Of a stretch of DNA of 64,000 nucleotides, positions 39,709-47,905 are shown in pieces. Positions within the stretch are counted from its first letter, which is position 1; every line of letters starts with the position of its first letter. The notes under the pieces were generated by a model. That model was not told where the DNA came from. It saw only the letters and a list, made by a program, of their open reading frames with translations, and made no database searches. The translations under genes were made by a program, and so were the position numbers. The DNA comes from Billgrantia saliphila (GTDB lineage: Bacteria; Pseudomonadota; Gammaproteobacteria; Pseudomonadales; Halomonadaceae), in NCBI RefSeq assembly GCF_002930105.1, contig NZ_PJRN01000007.1, positions 124,001 through 188,000 of the forward strand. Reading direction: 5' to 3'.

Positions 39709-39728
39709 AACCTAGCACTTGCTAGGTT
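39709..39728. promoter_or_regulatory. Perfect palindrome upstream of the valine operon
   Basis: AACCTAGC, four bases, GCTAGGTT: a perfect 8-bp inverted repeat about 100 bases before the acyl-CoA dehydrogenase start. The form (8 bp, 4-base centre) resembles TetR- or GntR-family operators of fatty-acid and branched-chain catabolic genes. The cognate regulator is unknown. Confidence 0.55.
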
Positions 39729-39759
39729 TTACCGCACACATCCCTTGGTCGACAACCAC

Positions 39760-39775
39760 TTTACGTTAACGTCAA
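39760..39775. promoter_or_regulatory. Probable LiuR operator
   Basis: TTTACGTTAACGTCAA is a palindrome with one mismatched pair and resembles the LiuR (MerR-family) consensus as I recall it (TTTACGTTAACGTAAA type). It lies between the divergent acyl-CoA dehydrogenase gene and the MerR gene at 39846, which is the expected place for autoregulation and operon control. Confidence 0.7.
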
Positions 39776-39845
39776 CGTCGTCTAGTGTTGCGAATACGTG
39801 GCGGGACACCGCACGACGGCCCGCCCTACTCATAGGAAGGTAGCA

Positions 39846-40289
39846 ATGAGCACACCCAAACCGGAAGCCACCCTCGCGGTCAACGGCAGCCTCCCTCGGC
39901 ATCGCCGCACCTATTCCATCGGCGAACTGGCCCGGATGTTCGAGGTGACGCCACGCACCATCCGCTTCTATGAACAGGAAGGACTACTGGCCCCTGAGCG
40001 CCGCGGACAGACCCGCATCTATCACGAGAAGGATCGCGTACGCCTCAAGCTGACCCTGCGCGGCAAGCGGCTGGGCTTCTCCCTGGCCGAGATCCGCGAG
40101 GTCATCGAGATGTACGACGCCATGCCCGACGGCAACGCACGTCAGCTCAGGCGACTACTGGAAATCCTCGCCGACAAGCGCAACAACATGGAACGTCAGC
40201 TCGAGGATATACGCCTGATGCAGCGCGAGCTCGACGACGTGGAAATGCGGGCGCGCGAAGTGCTCGAGCGGCTTGCCGTCACCGATTGA
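39846..40289 (+). CDS. liuR: MerR family regulator, LiuR type
   Basis: A 147-residue MerR protein: N-terminal winged helix YSIGELARMFEVTPRTIRFYEQEGLLAPERRGQTRIY, then LRGKRLGFSLAEIREVIEMYDA and a C-terminal coiled coil. The last part lacks the metal-binding cysteines of metal sensors and matches the LiuR group that controls branched-chain amino-acid and acyl-CoA catabolism. Start: ATG at 39846 after AGGAAGG. It is divergent from the valine operon and followed by an acyl-CoA synthetase on the same strand, both likely targets. Confidence 0.85.
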   Translation: MSTPKPEATLAVNGSLPRHRRTYSIGELARMFEVTPRTIRFYEQEGLLAPERRGQTRIYHEKDRVRLKLTLRGKRLGFSLAEIREVIEMYDAMPDGNARQLRRLLEILADKRNNMERQLEDIRLMQRELDDVEMRAREVLERLAVTD

Positions 40290-40391
40290 TGACACGGCCC
40301 CCTCTCGCCATACGCAACGGCCGGCAGCCCGACCGCTCGCATACGGCGATCGGCTTTCGTAGCAAACTGCCACAACAAGACGGGTAACACG

Positions 40392-42095
40392 ATGACACGC
40401 CAAGAATCACATAAACGCGTCCCGAACAGTTATGTCAGCGGCATCAGCGACACCCCGCTGAAAGGAGAAACCATCGGGGATTGTTTCGACGACACGGTGG
40501 CACGCTTTGCCGACCGCGATGCGTTGCTGAGCCTGCATCAAGGGCTGCGCTACACCTGGAAGGAGCTGCAGCAAGCCGTCGATCAGGCGGCCCGCGCCTT
40601 GCTCGCGCTGGGCGTGAAGAAAGGCGATCGAGTGGGCATCTGGTCGCCCAACTGCGCCGAATGGACCATTACCCAGTTCGCCACCGCCAAGATCGGCGCC
40701 ATCCTGGTCAATATCAATCCCAGCTATCGTACCCATGAGCTGGAATATGCGCTCAAGCAGTCAGGCACCTCGACGCTGATCCTCCAGGGCACGTTCAAGA
40801 CGTCCGACTACGTCGCCACCCTGGCGGAGCTGGCGCCGGAGCTGCGCGACGGCGCCCCGGCCACCTTCTCCTGCGCCCGCCTGCCGGAGCTCAAGCGCGT
40901 GGTATGCCTCGATGCGGACCGCGCCTTGACCGGTATGTTCAGCTGGCAAAGCCTGCTGGCACACGCCGACGAGGTCTCCGCCGAGCACCTGGCCGAGGTC
41001 CAGGCCACGCTGCAGTTCGACGAGCCCATCAATATCCAGTACACCTCGGGCACTACCGGCGCACCGAAGGGAGCCACCCTCTCCCACCACAACATTCTCA
41101 ACAATGGTTTCTTCGTCGCGCGCACCATGGGCTTTTCGGAGCAAGACAGACTGGTGATTCCGGTGCCGCTCTACCACTGCTTCGGCATGGTGATGGGCAA
41201 CCTGGGCTGCGTGACTCACGGCGCCACCATGATCTATCCGGGCGACGGCTTCGATCCGGAGGCGACGCTCAAGGCGGTCGCCGAGGAGAAGGCCACCGCG
41301 CTGTATGGCGTGCCGACCATGTTCATCGCCGAGCTGGAGCACCCCGATTTTGCTCAGTACGACCTCTCCTCCCTGCGCACCGGCGTCATGGCGGGTTCGA
41401 TCTGCCCCATCGAGGTGATGCGCAAGGTCATCGACAAGATGAACATGGAGGACGTCACCATCTGCTACGGCATGACCGAGACCAGCCCGGTCAGCACCCA
41501 GACTCAGACCGACGCCCCGCTGGACAAGCGCGTGACCACGGTGGGCACTATTCATCCCCACCTCGAGGTCAAGTTGGTCAGCCCCGAGACCGGTGCCGTC
41601 GTGCCGCGCGGAGAGACCGGCGAGCTGTGCACACGCGGCTACAGCGTCATGCTCGGCTACTGGAACAACGAGGCGGCCACCGCCAAGTCGATCGACGGCG
41701 CCGGCTGGATGCATACCGGCGACCTGGCGACCATGGACGAAGACGGCTACGTCGCCATCGTCGGACGCATCAAGGACATGATCATCCGCGGCGGGGAGAA
41801 CATCTATCCGCGCGAGATCGAGGACTTTCTCTATACTCATCCGGCCATTTCCGACGTGCAGGTGATCGGCGTGCCCGACGAGAAGTACGGTGAAGAGGTG
41901 ATGGCCTGGGTCAAGCTCGGCGAGGGCCAGACACTGAGCGCCGACGAACTCAAGGAGTTCTGCAAGGGCAAGATCGCCCACTACAAGATCCCGCGCTACG
42001 TGAAGTTCGTCGACGAGTTCCCAATGACCGTCACCGGCAAGATCCAGAAGTTCAAGATGCGCGAGGAAGCGACTCACGAGCTGGGTCTGGCCTGA
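40392..42095 (+). CDS. Acyl-CoA synthetase (AMP-binding enzyme)
   Basis: Activates a carboxylic acid to its CoA thioester through an acyl-AMP. The 567-residue protein has the P-loop-like [18 protein letters not shown], the core [44 protein letters not shown] and the catalytic Lys in [13 protein letters not shown]. Similarity is to medium-chain and FadD-like synthetases often found beside liu genes. Co-location with LiuR and the valine operon suggests short, branched or medium-chain acids; the exact substrate is unknown. A terminator follows. Confidence 0.9.
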   Translation: MTRQESHKRVPNSYVSGISDTPLKGETIGDCFDDTVARFADRDALLSLHQGLRYTWKELQQAVDQAARALLALGVKKGDRVGIWSPNCAEWTITQFATAKIGAILVNINPSYRTHELEYALKQSGTSTLILQGTFKTSDYVATLAELAPELRDGAPATFSCARLPELKRVVCLDADRALTGMFSWQSLLAHADEVSAEHLAEVQATLQFDEPINIQYTSGTTGAPKGATLSHHNILNNGFFVARTMGFSEQDRLVIPVPLYHCFGMVMGNLGCVTHGATMIYPGDGFDPEATLKAVAEEKATALYGVPTMFIAELEHPDFAQYDLSSLRTGVMAGSICPIEVMRKVIDKMNMEDVTICYGMTETSPVSTQTQTDAPLDKRVTTVGTIHPHLEVKLVSPETGAVVPRGETGELCTRGYSVMLGYWNNEAATAKSIDGAGWMHTGDLATMDEDGYVAIVGRIKDMIIRGGENIYPREIEDFLYTHPAISDVQVIGVPDEKYGEEVMAWVKLGEGQTLSADELKEFCKGKIAHYKIPRYVKFVDEFPMTVTGKIQKFKMREEATHELGLA

Positions 42096-42136
42096 GCCGG
42101 AAGCCGCCAAAGCCGGCGGCATCCCACAGCAAATCA

Positions 42137-42165
42137 CCCCCGCAGCTGCGCTGCGGGGGTGTTTT
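42137..42165 (+). terminator. Rho-independent terminator after the acyl-CoA synthetase
   Basis: CCCCCGCAG, five-base loop, CTGCGGGGG followed by TGTTTT. It lies 41 bases past the stop, between convergent genes; the minus strand lacks a U-tract so it mainly serves the plus strand. Confidence 0.8.
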
Positions 42166-42223
42166 GCTTCCAGTATCCGGCTAGGTCCGCAAGGCAGACG
42201 ATCTTCACTCCGGCACAGTCGGG

Positions 42224-42802
42224 TCAGAGCCCCTTGGGTGCGAAGATCCCAGGTGCATTGCGCCAGTAGCCCTTGTAGTCCATGCCGAAGCCAAACACAT
42301 AACGATCCACCACCTCGAGGCTACAGTAATCGGCCTTGAGCCCAGGCACCGCCTTGCGGTCGTGGCGCTTGTCGACCAGCACAGCGGTTGAGATGCTCGT
42401 CGCTCCGGCCTCGTGGCAATAATCGAGGATCGCGCCCAGCGTCGCCCCCTCATCGAGAATATCGTCGACGATGACCACATGCCGGTCAGCCATGGGAATC
42501 TCCGGCGAGACGCGCCAGAACAGCTCTCCGCCGCGCAGGCCGCCGCGGTAGCGCGTGGCGTGGAGATAATCGACCTCCAGCGGAAAGCCCAGCCGCGTCA
42601 GCAGATGACCGGTGGTGATCAGGCCGCCGTTCATCACGCAATAGAAGACCGGCAGCTTGTCGCCGAGGTCGGCCGTGATCTGTTCGGCCATGCGATCGAG
42701 GGCGCGCTCGACCTCCTCGTGGGTGATGAGACAATCGGCGTTCTCCATGACGTCGCGCATGGTAGCCAGGGATTCGTGAAAAGCGGGATCGAGTTTGGGC
42801 AT
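42224..42802 (-). CDS. Hypoxanthine-guanine phosphoribosyltransferase
   Basis: Type I phosphoribosyltransferase salvaging hypoxanthine and/or guanine with PRPP. The PRPP-binding motif VVIVDDILDEGATL and the flexible-loop/base-binding parts VFYCVMNGGLITTGHLL and DYLHATRYRGGLRGG are present; RYVFGFGMDYKGYWRN near the C-terminus is typical of the Hpt branch. Length 192 residues. It lies upstream of nothing obvious and follows nagZ on the minus strand, with a gap of 56 bases. Confidence 0.9.
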   Translation of the reverse strand: MPKLDPAFHESLATMRDVMENADCLITHEEVERALDRMAEQITADLGDKLPVFYCVMNGGLITTGHLLTRLGFPLEVDYLHATRYRGGLRGGELFWRVSPEIPMADRHVVIVDDILDEGATLGAILDYCHEAGATSISTAVLVDKRHDRKAVPGLKADYCSLEVVDRYVFGFGMDYKGYWRNAPGIFAPKGL

Positions 42803-42858
42803 GGAACGCTCGTCTCAACCAGGTAAACGTAAGGAGTGTGAAGGGGCGGCCGGCCAGC

Positions 42859-43872
42859 TCAGAGGCTGGCCATGGCTTCCAGGCGGGCATGCACGCGACG
42901 CCAGCGCCCCAGTGCTTCCAGCGCGTCGATATCGGGGCGCGCGCGGCCGTAGCGCAGTCGAGCCGTCAGGCGCGTGGTGCGCCCCGTACAGGCATCGAGC
43001 GCCTCCAGCGCAGCCGCTCGATCGTTACAGACCAGCACCATGTCGCAGCCGGCATCAAGGGCCGCACGGGCCCGCTCGCCCGGCGAGCCGGCAAATGCGG
43101 CCCCGGCCATGCCAAGATCGTCCGAGAAGATGGTGCCCTTGAAACCCAGCGACTCGCGCAGCAGGCCGAGCCAGCTTGTCGAGAATCCCGCCGGCCGCGC
43201 ATCGAAAGCAGGATAAGTCACGTGAGCCGGCATCACGCCATCGAGACGCGAGGCCAGCTCGATGAACGGGATCAGGTCATGCCGACGCAGGGCGTCCAGG
43301 GGTCGCTCGTCAACCGGCTGCTCCAGATGGGAGTCCGCCGCCACGCCACCATGTCCGGGGAAATGCTTTCCCACCGCCGCCATGCCCGCCTCGTGCAGGC
43401 CGCTGATGAAGGCTCCAGCCATGGCGGCGACGGCACCGGGATCCGAAGCGAAGCTGCGATCGCCGATCACGCTGGAGATCCCGCTGTCCACGTCCAGCAC
43501 CGGCGCGAAGCTGAGGTCCAGCCCGCAGGCGGCCATCTCCATACCCAGCAGCCAGCCCGCGTCGAGACAGAGGCGCAGGGTCACTTCGGGTGACGTGGCA
43601 AAATCGCGCCCGATGCGGCCCATGGCAGGCAACCGGGTCACGCCTTCGCGCAGGCGCTGGACCCGGCCACCTTCCTGATCGATGGCAAGCAGCAGCTCGG
43701 GGCGTACCCGGCGAATGGTGTCGCACAGCTCGCGTACCTGTCGCGCGCTCTCGATGTTGCGGCCGAACAGGATCACGCCCCCCACCTCGGGACGTTTCAG
43801 CAACTGGCGCTCGTCCGCGAGGAGCCGGGGGCCTTCCAGATCCAGCATCACCGGTCCGAGGGTCTGCGTCAT
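42859..43872 (-). CDS. nagZ: Beta-N-acetylhexosaminidase NagZ
   Basis: Cytoplasmic glycoside hydrolase family 3 enzyme that removes N-acetylglucosamine from anhydro-muropeptides in peptidoglycan recycling. The 337-residue product has the family start LGPVMLDLEGPRLLADERQLL, AIDQEGGRVQRL and the KHFPGHGGVAADSH loop with the catalytic histidine; the nucleophile is in IFSDDLGM. The ATG at 43872 has AGGA upstream; the 33 residues encoded before it are not conserved. Its neighbours are an L,D-transpeptidase and psrA, as in related gammaproteobacteria. Confidence 0.95.
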   Translation of the reverse strand: MTQTLGPVMLDLEGPRLLADERQLLKRPEVGGVILFGRNIESARQVRELCDTIRRVRPELLLAIDQEGGRVQRLREGVTRLPAMGRIGRDFATSPEVTLRLCLDAGWLLGMEMAACGLDLSFAPVLDVDSGISSVIGDRSFASDPGAVAAMAGAFISGLHEAGMAAVGKHFPGHGGVAADSHLEQPVDERPLDALRRHDLIPFIELASRLDGVMPAHVTYPAFDARPAGFSTSWLGLLRESLGFKGTIFSDDLGMAGAAFAGSPGERARAALDAGCDMVLVCNDRAAALEALDACTGRTTRLTARLRYGRARPDIDALEALGRWRRVHARLEAMASL

Positions 43873-43980
43873 GATCGGAGTCCTTGGGGCTTGGAAGGGA
43901 GCTGATTCTAGACCAAAGACGTTCTCGACGACAGCCATAGCCTCAATGCATGCGCCCGGCCTATGCCGCACCGAGAACGG

Positions 43981-44499
43981 CTAGTCGTGAAGCCAGACGG
44001 GAGTGCCGGGCGGGGCCAGGACGAAGAGTTCGAGCAGCACCTCGTCGCGCAGGCGAATGCAGCCATGCGAGCGAGGCTGCCCCATCGGCTGATCCGGTGG
44101 CGTACCGTGAAAATAGATATAGCGCCGCTGCGAGTCGACGTCACCTCCGCGATTCACGCCACGTTCGAGACCGCATAGCCACAAAATGCGGGTCAGGATC
44201 CAGTCGCGTCCCGGTTGAGCGTCGGCCAGCGCCGTGCCGTACACTTCGCCGGTGGGTCGACGACCGCGAAACACGGCACCGATGGGTTGTTCGGCGCCGA
44301 TCGCCGCCCTGACGTAATGCCAGCCGAGCGGAGTGCCACCGCTCCCCTCGCGCTGTCCCGGACCTGCTAATGCCGTCGAGACCGGCCATTCGTTATGCAT
44401 GCGACCGTCCTGCCAATGCACCAGGCGCTGTCGGGCGATGTCGACCTCGAACCAGGTTCCATCGGGAGGCGGCAGCTCGGTCAGTCGTGGGGTACGCAT
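43981..44499 (-). CDS. L,D-transpeptidase (YkuD domain)
   Basis: A 172-residue YkuD-domain protein with the catalytic block YIYFHGTPPDQPMG-QPRSHGCIRL containing the His, Ser/Gly and Cys active-site residues. Such enzymes cross-link peptidoglycan stems or attach lipoproteins. There is no signal peptide or LysM domain, so export is not explained by the sequence unless another start is used; the group found beside nagZ is usually of this short form. The start is one base after the psrA stop, so they are likely co-transcribed. Confidence 0.88.
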   Translation of the reverse strand: MRTPRLTELPPPDGTWFEVDIARQRLVHWQDGRMHNEWPVSTALAGPGQREGSGGTPLGWHYVRAAIGAEQPIGAVFRGRRPTGEVYGTALADAQPGRDWILTRILWLCGLERGVNRGGDVDSQRRYIYFHGTPPDQPMGQPRSHGCIRLRDEVLLELFVLAPPGTPVWLHD

Positions 44500-44500
44500 C

Positions 44501-45166
44501 TCAGCTCGCCTTGGCCCGGGGCATGGCGGAAGGAGGCAGCGGGGCGTTCATGGCAGCCACCACAACCGGCCGTAGGCGACGTATCAGGTCGCGCACGGAG
44601 ACATGTTCCTGATAGTCCTTCTCGGCGATGTCGCGCAGGGCGTCGAGACCCGAGAGAGTGAAGATCACCGTACCGAGGACGAAATGCAGGCGCCAGAAGC
44701 GCTCAGCGTCCGGGAGCTCGGGGGTGGCGCGCCGCACCAGTTCGACGAAGCGGGTAAAAACGCTGCCGTATTCGTCCTGAATGTACCGGCGCAGGTGGCC
44801 CTGGGCCTGACTATAGGCAAGCCCCAGCAGCTTCATGAAGACCTTCAGACTGTGCTTCTCGGCGGGCACCTCGAGCACGGTCCTGGCCATGGTTTCCAGC
44901 AGTTCCTCGAGGGGAATGACGCCACCGTCATGGCGCACCTCGAGTTCGTCGAGAGCATGGTGAAAGCGCACCGTGAAGGGGTCGAGGTAGCGGGCAAAGA
45001 CCGCCTGGATCAGCGCCTTCTTGGAGCCGAAGTGATAGTTCACTGCGGCGAGATTGACGCGCGCCTTGCTGGTGATGGTACGCAGCGATGTCTCGGCGAA
45101 GCCCCGCTCGGCGAACAGGACTTCGGCAGTATCGAGTATGCGCGTGACGGTATCGGTCTGGGCCAT
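44501..45166 (-). CDS. psrA: TetR family regulator PsrA
   Basis: TetR-type repressor responsive to fatty acids. The first 60 residues (TVTRILDTAEVLFAERGFAETSLRTITSKARVNLAAVNYHFGSKKALIQAVFARYLDPF) are nearly the same as Pseudomonas PsrA, and the ligand domain retains FMKLLGLAYSQAQGHLRRYIQDEYG. Length 221 residues. It is divergent from lexA and upstream of the L,D-transpeptidase gene and nagZ, the same neighbourhood as in Pseudomonas. Two palindromes in the psrA-lexA gap may be its own operators. Confidence 0.93.
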   Translation of the reverse strand: MAQTDTVTRILDTAEVLFAERGFAETSLRTITSKARVNLAAVNYHFGSKKALIQAVFARYLDPFTVRFHHALDELEVRHDGGVIPLEELLETMARTVLEVPAEKHSLKVFMKLLGLAYSQAQGHLRRYIQDEYGSVFTRFVELVRRATPELPDAERFWRLHFVLGTVIFTLSGLDALRDIAEKDYQEHVSVRDLIRRLRPVVVAAMNAPLPPSAMPRAKAS

Positions 45167-45188
45167 GGTCAGTTCCCGCTGGAAACGG

Positions 45189-45201
45189 ATGTTTTAAACA
45201 T
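45189..45201. promoter_or_regulatory. Palindrome ahead of psrA, candidate PsrA site
   Basis: ATGTTTTAAACAT, symmetrical around the central T, 22 bases upstream of the psrA start. It shares the core GTTT-n-AAAC with a second palindrome at 45255-45265. Confidence 0.45.
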
Positions 45202-45254
45202 TACGAAAGTCTACGCCATTCGTTATCGTCAAACAAATGAGTGCTCGCGGGCAA

Positions 45255-45265
45255 CGTTTAAAACG
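45255..45265. promoter_or_regulatory. Second GTTT-n-AAAC palindrome in the psrA-lexA gap
   Basis: CGTTTAAAACG, symmetrical around the central A. Its core is the reverse complement of that at 45189-45201. Together they look like paired sites for one repressor, most simply PsrA. Confidence 0.4.
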
Positions 45266-45321
45266 CAACTCGGCTGGTGGCCTGCGGGGGGTAGCGGCTT
45301 TTTACTGGATAGACTTCCATG

Positions 45322-45337
45322 CTGTATACTTGCACAA
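45322..45337. promoter_or_regulatory. Probable LexA box overlapping the lexA -10
   Basis: CTGTATACTTGCACAA fits CTG-N10-CAG with one mismatch (CAA). It overlaps TATACT, a good -10, 26 bases before the lexA start. A weaker CTG-N10-CAT lies at 45305-45320. Autorepression of lexA is expected in this group. Confidence 0.6.
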
Positions 45338-45362
45338 TAAGGCACGCCAACCGGAGGACGAC

Positions 45363-46010
45363 ATGACACGCCCCCTAACCTCGCGCCAGCAGAACGTTTA
45401 CGACTTCATCGTCAAGACGATGAACGACTTCGGTTATCCTCCGACCCGTGCGGAAATCGCACGGGCCCTGGGCTTCCGGTCGCCCAACGCGGCCGAGGAA
45501 CACCTGCGTGCGCTGGAACGCAAGGGCGTGATCCGAGTGATTCGGGGCACTTCGCGCGGCATTCGCCTGCCTGCCCAGGAAAGCGAACCCGGCGGCAGCG
45601 AAACCGGTGCCGAAGGCCTGCCGATCATTGGCGAGGTCGCCGCTGGCAGCCCGGTATTGGCCGCCGAGCATATCGACCGCTACTGCCCTCTCCCTCCGGA
45701 GTTCTTCACACCACGCGCCGACTATCTGCTCAAGGTCCGCGGTTTGTCGATGAAGGATGCCGGCATTCTCGAAGGCGACCTGCTGGCCGTGCATCGCACC
45801 GACCGCGTCCGCGACGGTCAGATCGTCATCGCCCGGCTCGAAGACGATGTCACGGTCAAGCGCTTTCATCGTGATGGTCATCGAGTGATCCTCGAGGCCG
45901 AGAACCCCGACTTCGCCCCGATCGAGGTGGACCTGCGCCACCAGCCGCTGGAGATCGAAGGTATCGGAGTGGGAGTCATACGCGGCGGCAACGGCCAAGC
46001 TCTGGGGTAA
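45363..46010 (+). CDS. lexA: SOS response repressor LexA
   Basis: SOS repressor and self-cleaving serine protease. The ATG at 45363 follows GGAGGAC and gives 215 residues. The N-terminal winged helix ([44 protein letters not shown]) binds DNA. The cleavage site is Ala94-Gly95 in EVAAGSP, with nucleophile Ser129 and general base Lys166, the same 37-residue separation as in E. coli. It is divergent from psrA. A palindromic intergenic repeat separates it from dinB downstream. Confidence 0.96.
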   Translation: MTRPLTSRQQNVYDFIVKTMNDFGYPPTRAEIARALGFRSPNAAEEHLRALERKGVIRVIRGTSRGIRLPAQESEPGGSETGAEGLPIIGEVAAGSPVLAAEHIDRYCPLPPEFFTPRADYLLKVRGLSMKDAGILEGDLLAVHRTDRVRDGQIVIARLEDDVTVKRFHRDGHRVILEAENPDFAPIEVDLRHQPLEIEGIGVGVIRGGNGQALG

Positions 46011-46013
46011 GAG

Positions 46014-46125
46014 TTGGCTGCGCTCGGCCATGCGGTGCTGAAAATTGGCTTAACGTATTCGTTTGCAACCGCAAACTCCGTTTTTTGCCAATTTTTTGCC
46101 TTGTCTGGCCTTTGCTCGCGCAGCT
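46014..46125. repeat. Palindromic intergenic repeat, compact copy (lexA-dinB)
   Basis: An imperfect palindrome of about 110 bases fills most of the lexA-dinB gap. Matching arm segments are GGCCA/TGGCC (46026-46030 and 46106-46110), AAATTGGC/GCCAATTT (46042-46049 and 46087-46094) and GTTTGC/GCAAAC (46061-46066 and 46071-46076) around a four-base loop. Left arm, loop flank (CTCCGT) and right arm (TTTTTTGCCTTG, TGGCC) recur in an expanded copy at 55473-55732. As RNA it would form one long hairpin and might attenuate read-through from lexA into dinB. Confidence 0.75.
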
Positions 46126-46146
46126 CCGCAAGCTTAGGTACTCGTC

Positions 46147-47202
46147 ATGGCTACGAGCCGTAAGATTCTGCATGCCGATTGCGATTGCTTCTATGCCGCT
46201 GTGGAGATGCGCGACAATCCCGCGTTGCGCGAGGTGCCGTTGGCGATTGGCGGCCGGGCCGAGGGACGCGGTGTCATTTCCACCTGCAACTACCCGGCCC
46301 GCGCCTATGGCATCCACTCCGCCATGCCCACCGCGCGAGCATTGCGACTGTGCCCCCATCTCACGCTGCTGCCAGGCGATTTCGACCGCTACCGCGAGGC
46401 CTCGCGCCAGCTACTGGCGATATTCCAGGAACTCACGCCCATCATCGAGCCGCTGTCGCTGGACGAAGCCTTTCTCGACGTCACCGACGTGACGCGCTTT
46501 TCCGGTAGTGCCACCTGGATGGCACGCTGGCTCAAGGAGGAGTGCCTCAGGCGCGTGGGCATCACCGTCTCGGTGGGAGCGGCACCGTCGAAATTCCTGG
46601 CCAAGATTGCCAGCGACTGGGAGAAGCCCGACGGACTCACCGTGATCGCTCCGACACAGGTGGACGACTTCCTGCGCGAGCTGCCGGTCACCAAGCTGCA
46701 CGGCGTAGGGCCCGCGACGGCGAAGCGCCTCGAAGCGCTGGAGATAGCCACCTGTAGCGACCTGCAGCGCATTCCCATCGAACGACTGCTTCAGGAGTTC
46801 GGCAAGTTCGGACGCAGGCTGTTCGAGCTCGCACGCGGCATCGACGACCGGCCGGTGCGGGTAGAGCGTGAGCGCAAATCGATCAGCGCGGAAGTCACCT
46901 TCGCGAGCGACCTTCAGGACTTGGCCCAATGCCAGGCCGAGCTCGGCCCCTTGTGCGAGCGCCTGGAAGCGCGCTTCGCCCGGCACGGCAAGCCGCCGCT
47001 GGCCGGCGCCTTTGTCAAGGTGCGCTTCGACGACTTCACCCTCACGACGCTCGACAGTCGCGGCGCCTCGCCCACGCTCGGCACCTTCGCCTCGCTGCTC
47101 GAGCAGGCCTGGGCGCGCCGTGAACGCCCGGTGCGCCTGCTCGGAGTGGGTGTGCGCCTGGTGTCAGAAGATGCAAGACGACAGCTCAGCCTGCCCTTCT
47201 GA
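46147..47202 (+). CDS. dinB: DNA polymerase IV
   Basis: Y-family translesion polymerase. The 351-residue protein has the catalytic acidic residues in KILHADCDCFYAAVEMRDNP and SLDEAFLDVTDV, the palm/finger motif GVISTCNYPARAYGIHSAMP, and helix-hairpin-helix GVGPATAKRLEAL. It ends in LSLPF, a good match for a beta-clamp-binding QL(S/D)LF-type peptide. It is on the same strand as lexA, 136 bases downstream; I see no LexA box directly ahead of it, so damage control may depend on read-through from lexA. Confidence 0.95.
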   Translation: MATSRKILHADCDCFYAAVEMRDNPALREVPLAIGGRAEGRGVISTCNYPARAYGIHSAMPTARALRLCPHLTLLPGDFDRYREASRQLLAIFQELTPIIEPLSLDEAFLDVTDVTRFSGSATWMARWLKEECLRRVGITVSVGAAPSKFLAKIASDWEKPDGLTVIAPTQVDDFLRELPVTKLHGVGPATAKRLEALEIATCSDLQRIPIERLLQEFGKFGRRLFELARGIDDRPVRVERERKSISAEVTFASDLQDLAQCQAELGPLCERLEARFARHGKPPLAGAFVKVRFDDFTLTTLDSRGASPTLGTFASLLEQAWARRERPVRLLGVGVRLVSEDARRQLSLPF

Positions 47203-47207
47203 CGCTG

Positions 47208-47891
47208 TCACTTGGTATCGATGTAACGATGGCTATCGAACGTCGCCACCCAGTCGGGGTGGTAGATCATCAGGCAACTGAGCAGCATGCCGGTGATGAA
47301 GGCCTCGGAGGGCATGAGCAAGGGAAGAAACATCAGGTAGTCACGGGCGAGCCTCACCGCCTCCGGATCGGTGGCTCCAAGCAGCACCAGCCCGATTCCC
47401 GCCAGCCCGGTCCCCAGCGTGGCCAGGGCCGAGCCGAAGAAGCCGCACAGGAAGAGAAAGATCATCACGTTGTCTGGCAGGTAGCGATCCACCAGCCGCC
47501 AGATGAGCACCATGATAACCACCGGAATCACACCGGTAATGACGATGTTGATCCCCAGCAGCGTCCAATCGGCACGCCCGAGCAGCGCCAGCGAGAGGTT
47601 GACCAACAGATTGGTCACCAGCGCCAGTGGCGCCTTGAAGAGCAGCGTCAGCAAGGCGGTGAACATCAGGTGCAACGTCAACCAGTCCACCGATTGCGCT
47701 CTGAGCTGCCATAGCAGCATGGCCACGACGGTGGCCGCTAGCCAGCGATGCTGCAGTCCTCGGTCCTCTAGCAGTTCGCGCCATGGGCGCTGAAGGAGCG
47801 CCAGCGCCAGTACGATCAGCGATATCAGCCCGCCGGCGATCAGTAGCCAGGGCGCCAGAATCGGTTCGGAAAACGACATGGCCAGCGCCAT
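47208..47891 (-). CDS. Integral membrane protein, CbiM/ECF-permease-like
   Basis: A 227-residue protein with six or seven hydrophobic segments (LLIAGGLISLIVLALALLQRPWRELL, ATVVAMLLWQLRAQ, LMFTALLTLLFKAPLALVTNLLVNLSLALLG, WTLLGINIVITGVIPVVIMVLIWRLV and others). The pattern matches proteins usually annotated as energy-coupling-factor permease of the CbiM type; no ATPase or coupling subunit lies nearby and metal-binding N-terminal histidines of true CbiM are absent. It starts 14 bases after purU stops, so it may be co-transcribed with purU. Function uncertain. Confidence 0.68.
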   Translation of the reverse strand: MALAMSFSEPILAPWLLIAGGLISLIVLALALLQRPWRELLEDRGLQHRWLAATVVAMLLWQLRAQSVDWLTLHLMFTALLTLLFKAPLALVTNLLVNLSLALLGRADWTLLGINIVITGVIPVVIMVLIWRLVDRYLPDNVMIFLFLCGFFGSALATLGTGLAGIGLVLLGATDPEAVRLARDYLMFLPLLMPSEAFITGMLLSCLMIYHPDWVATFDSHRYIDTK

Positions 47892-47905
47892 CCATTATTA
47901 GTGAG

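Noticed and set aside
40290..40391. Separate operator for the acyl-CoA synthetase
   Set aside because: Only scattered half-site-like sequence is seen after liuR; nothing palindromic enough to report.
46126..46146. LexA box directly before dinB
   Set aside because: No CTG-N10-CAG arrangement exists in the lexA-dinB gap.
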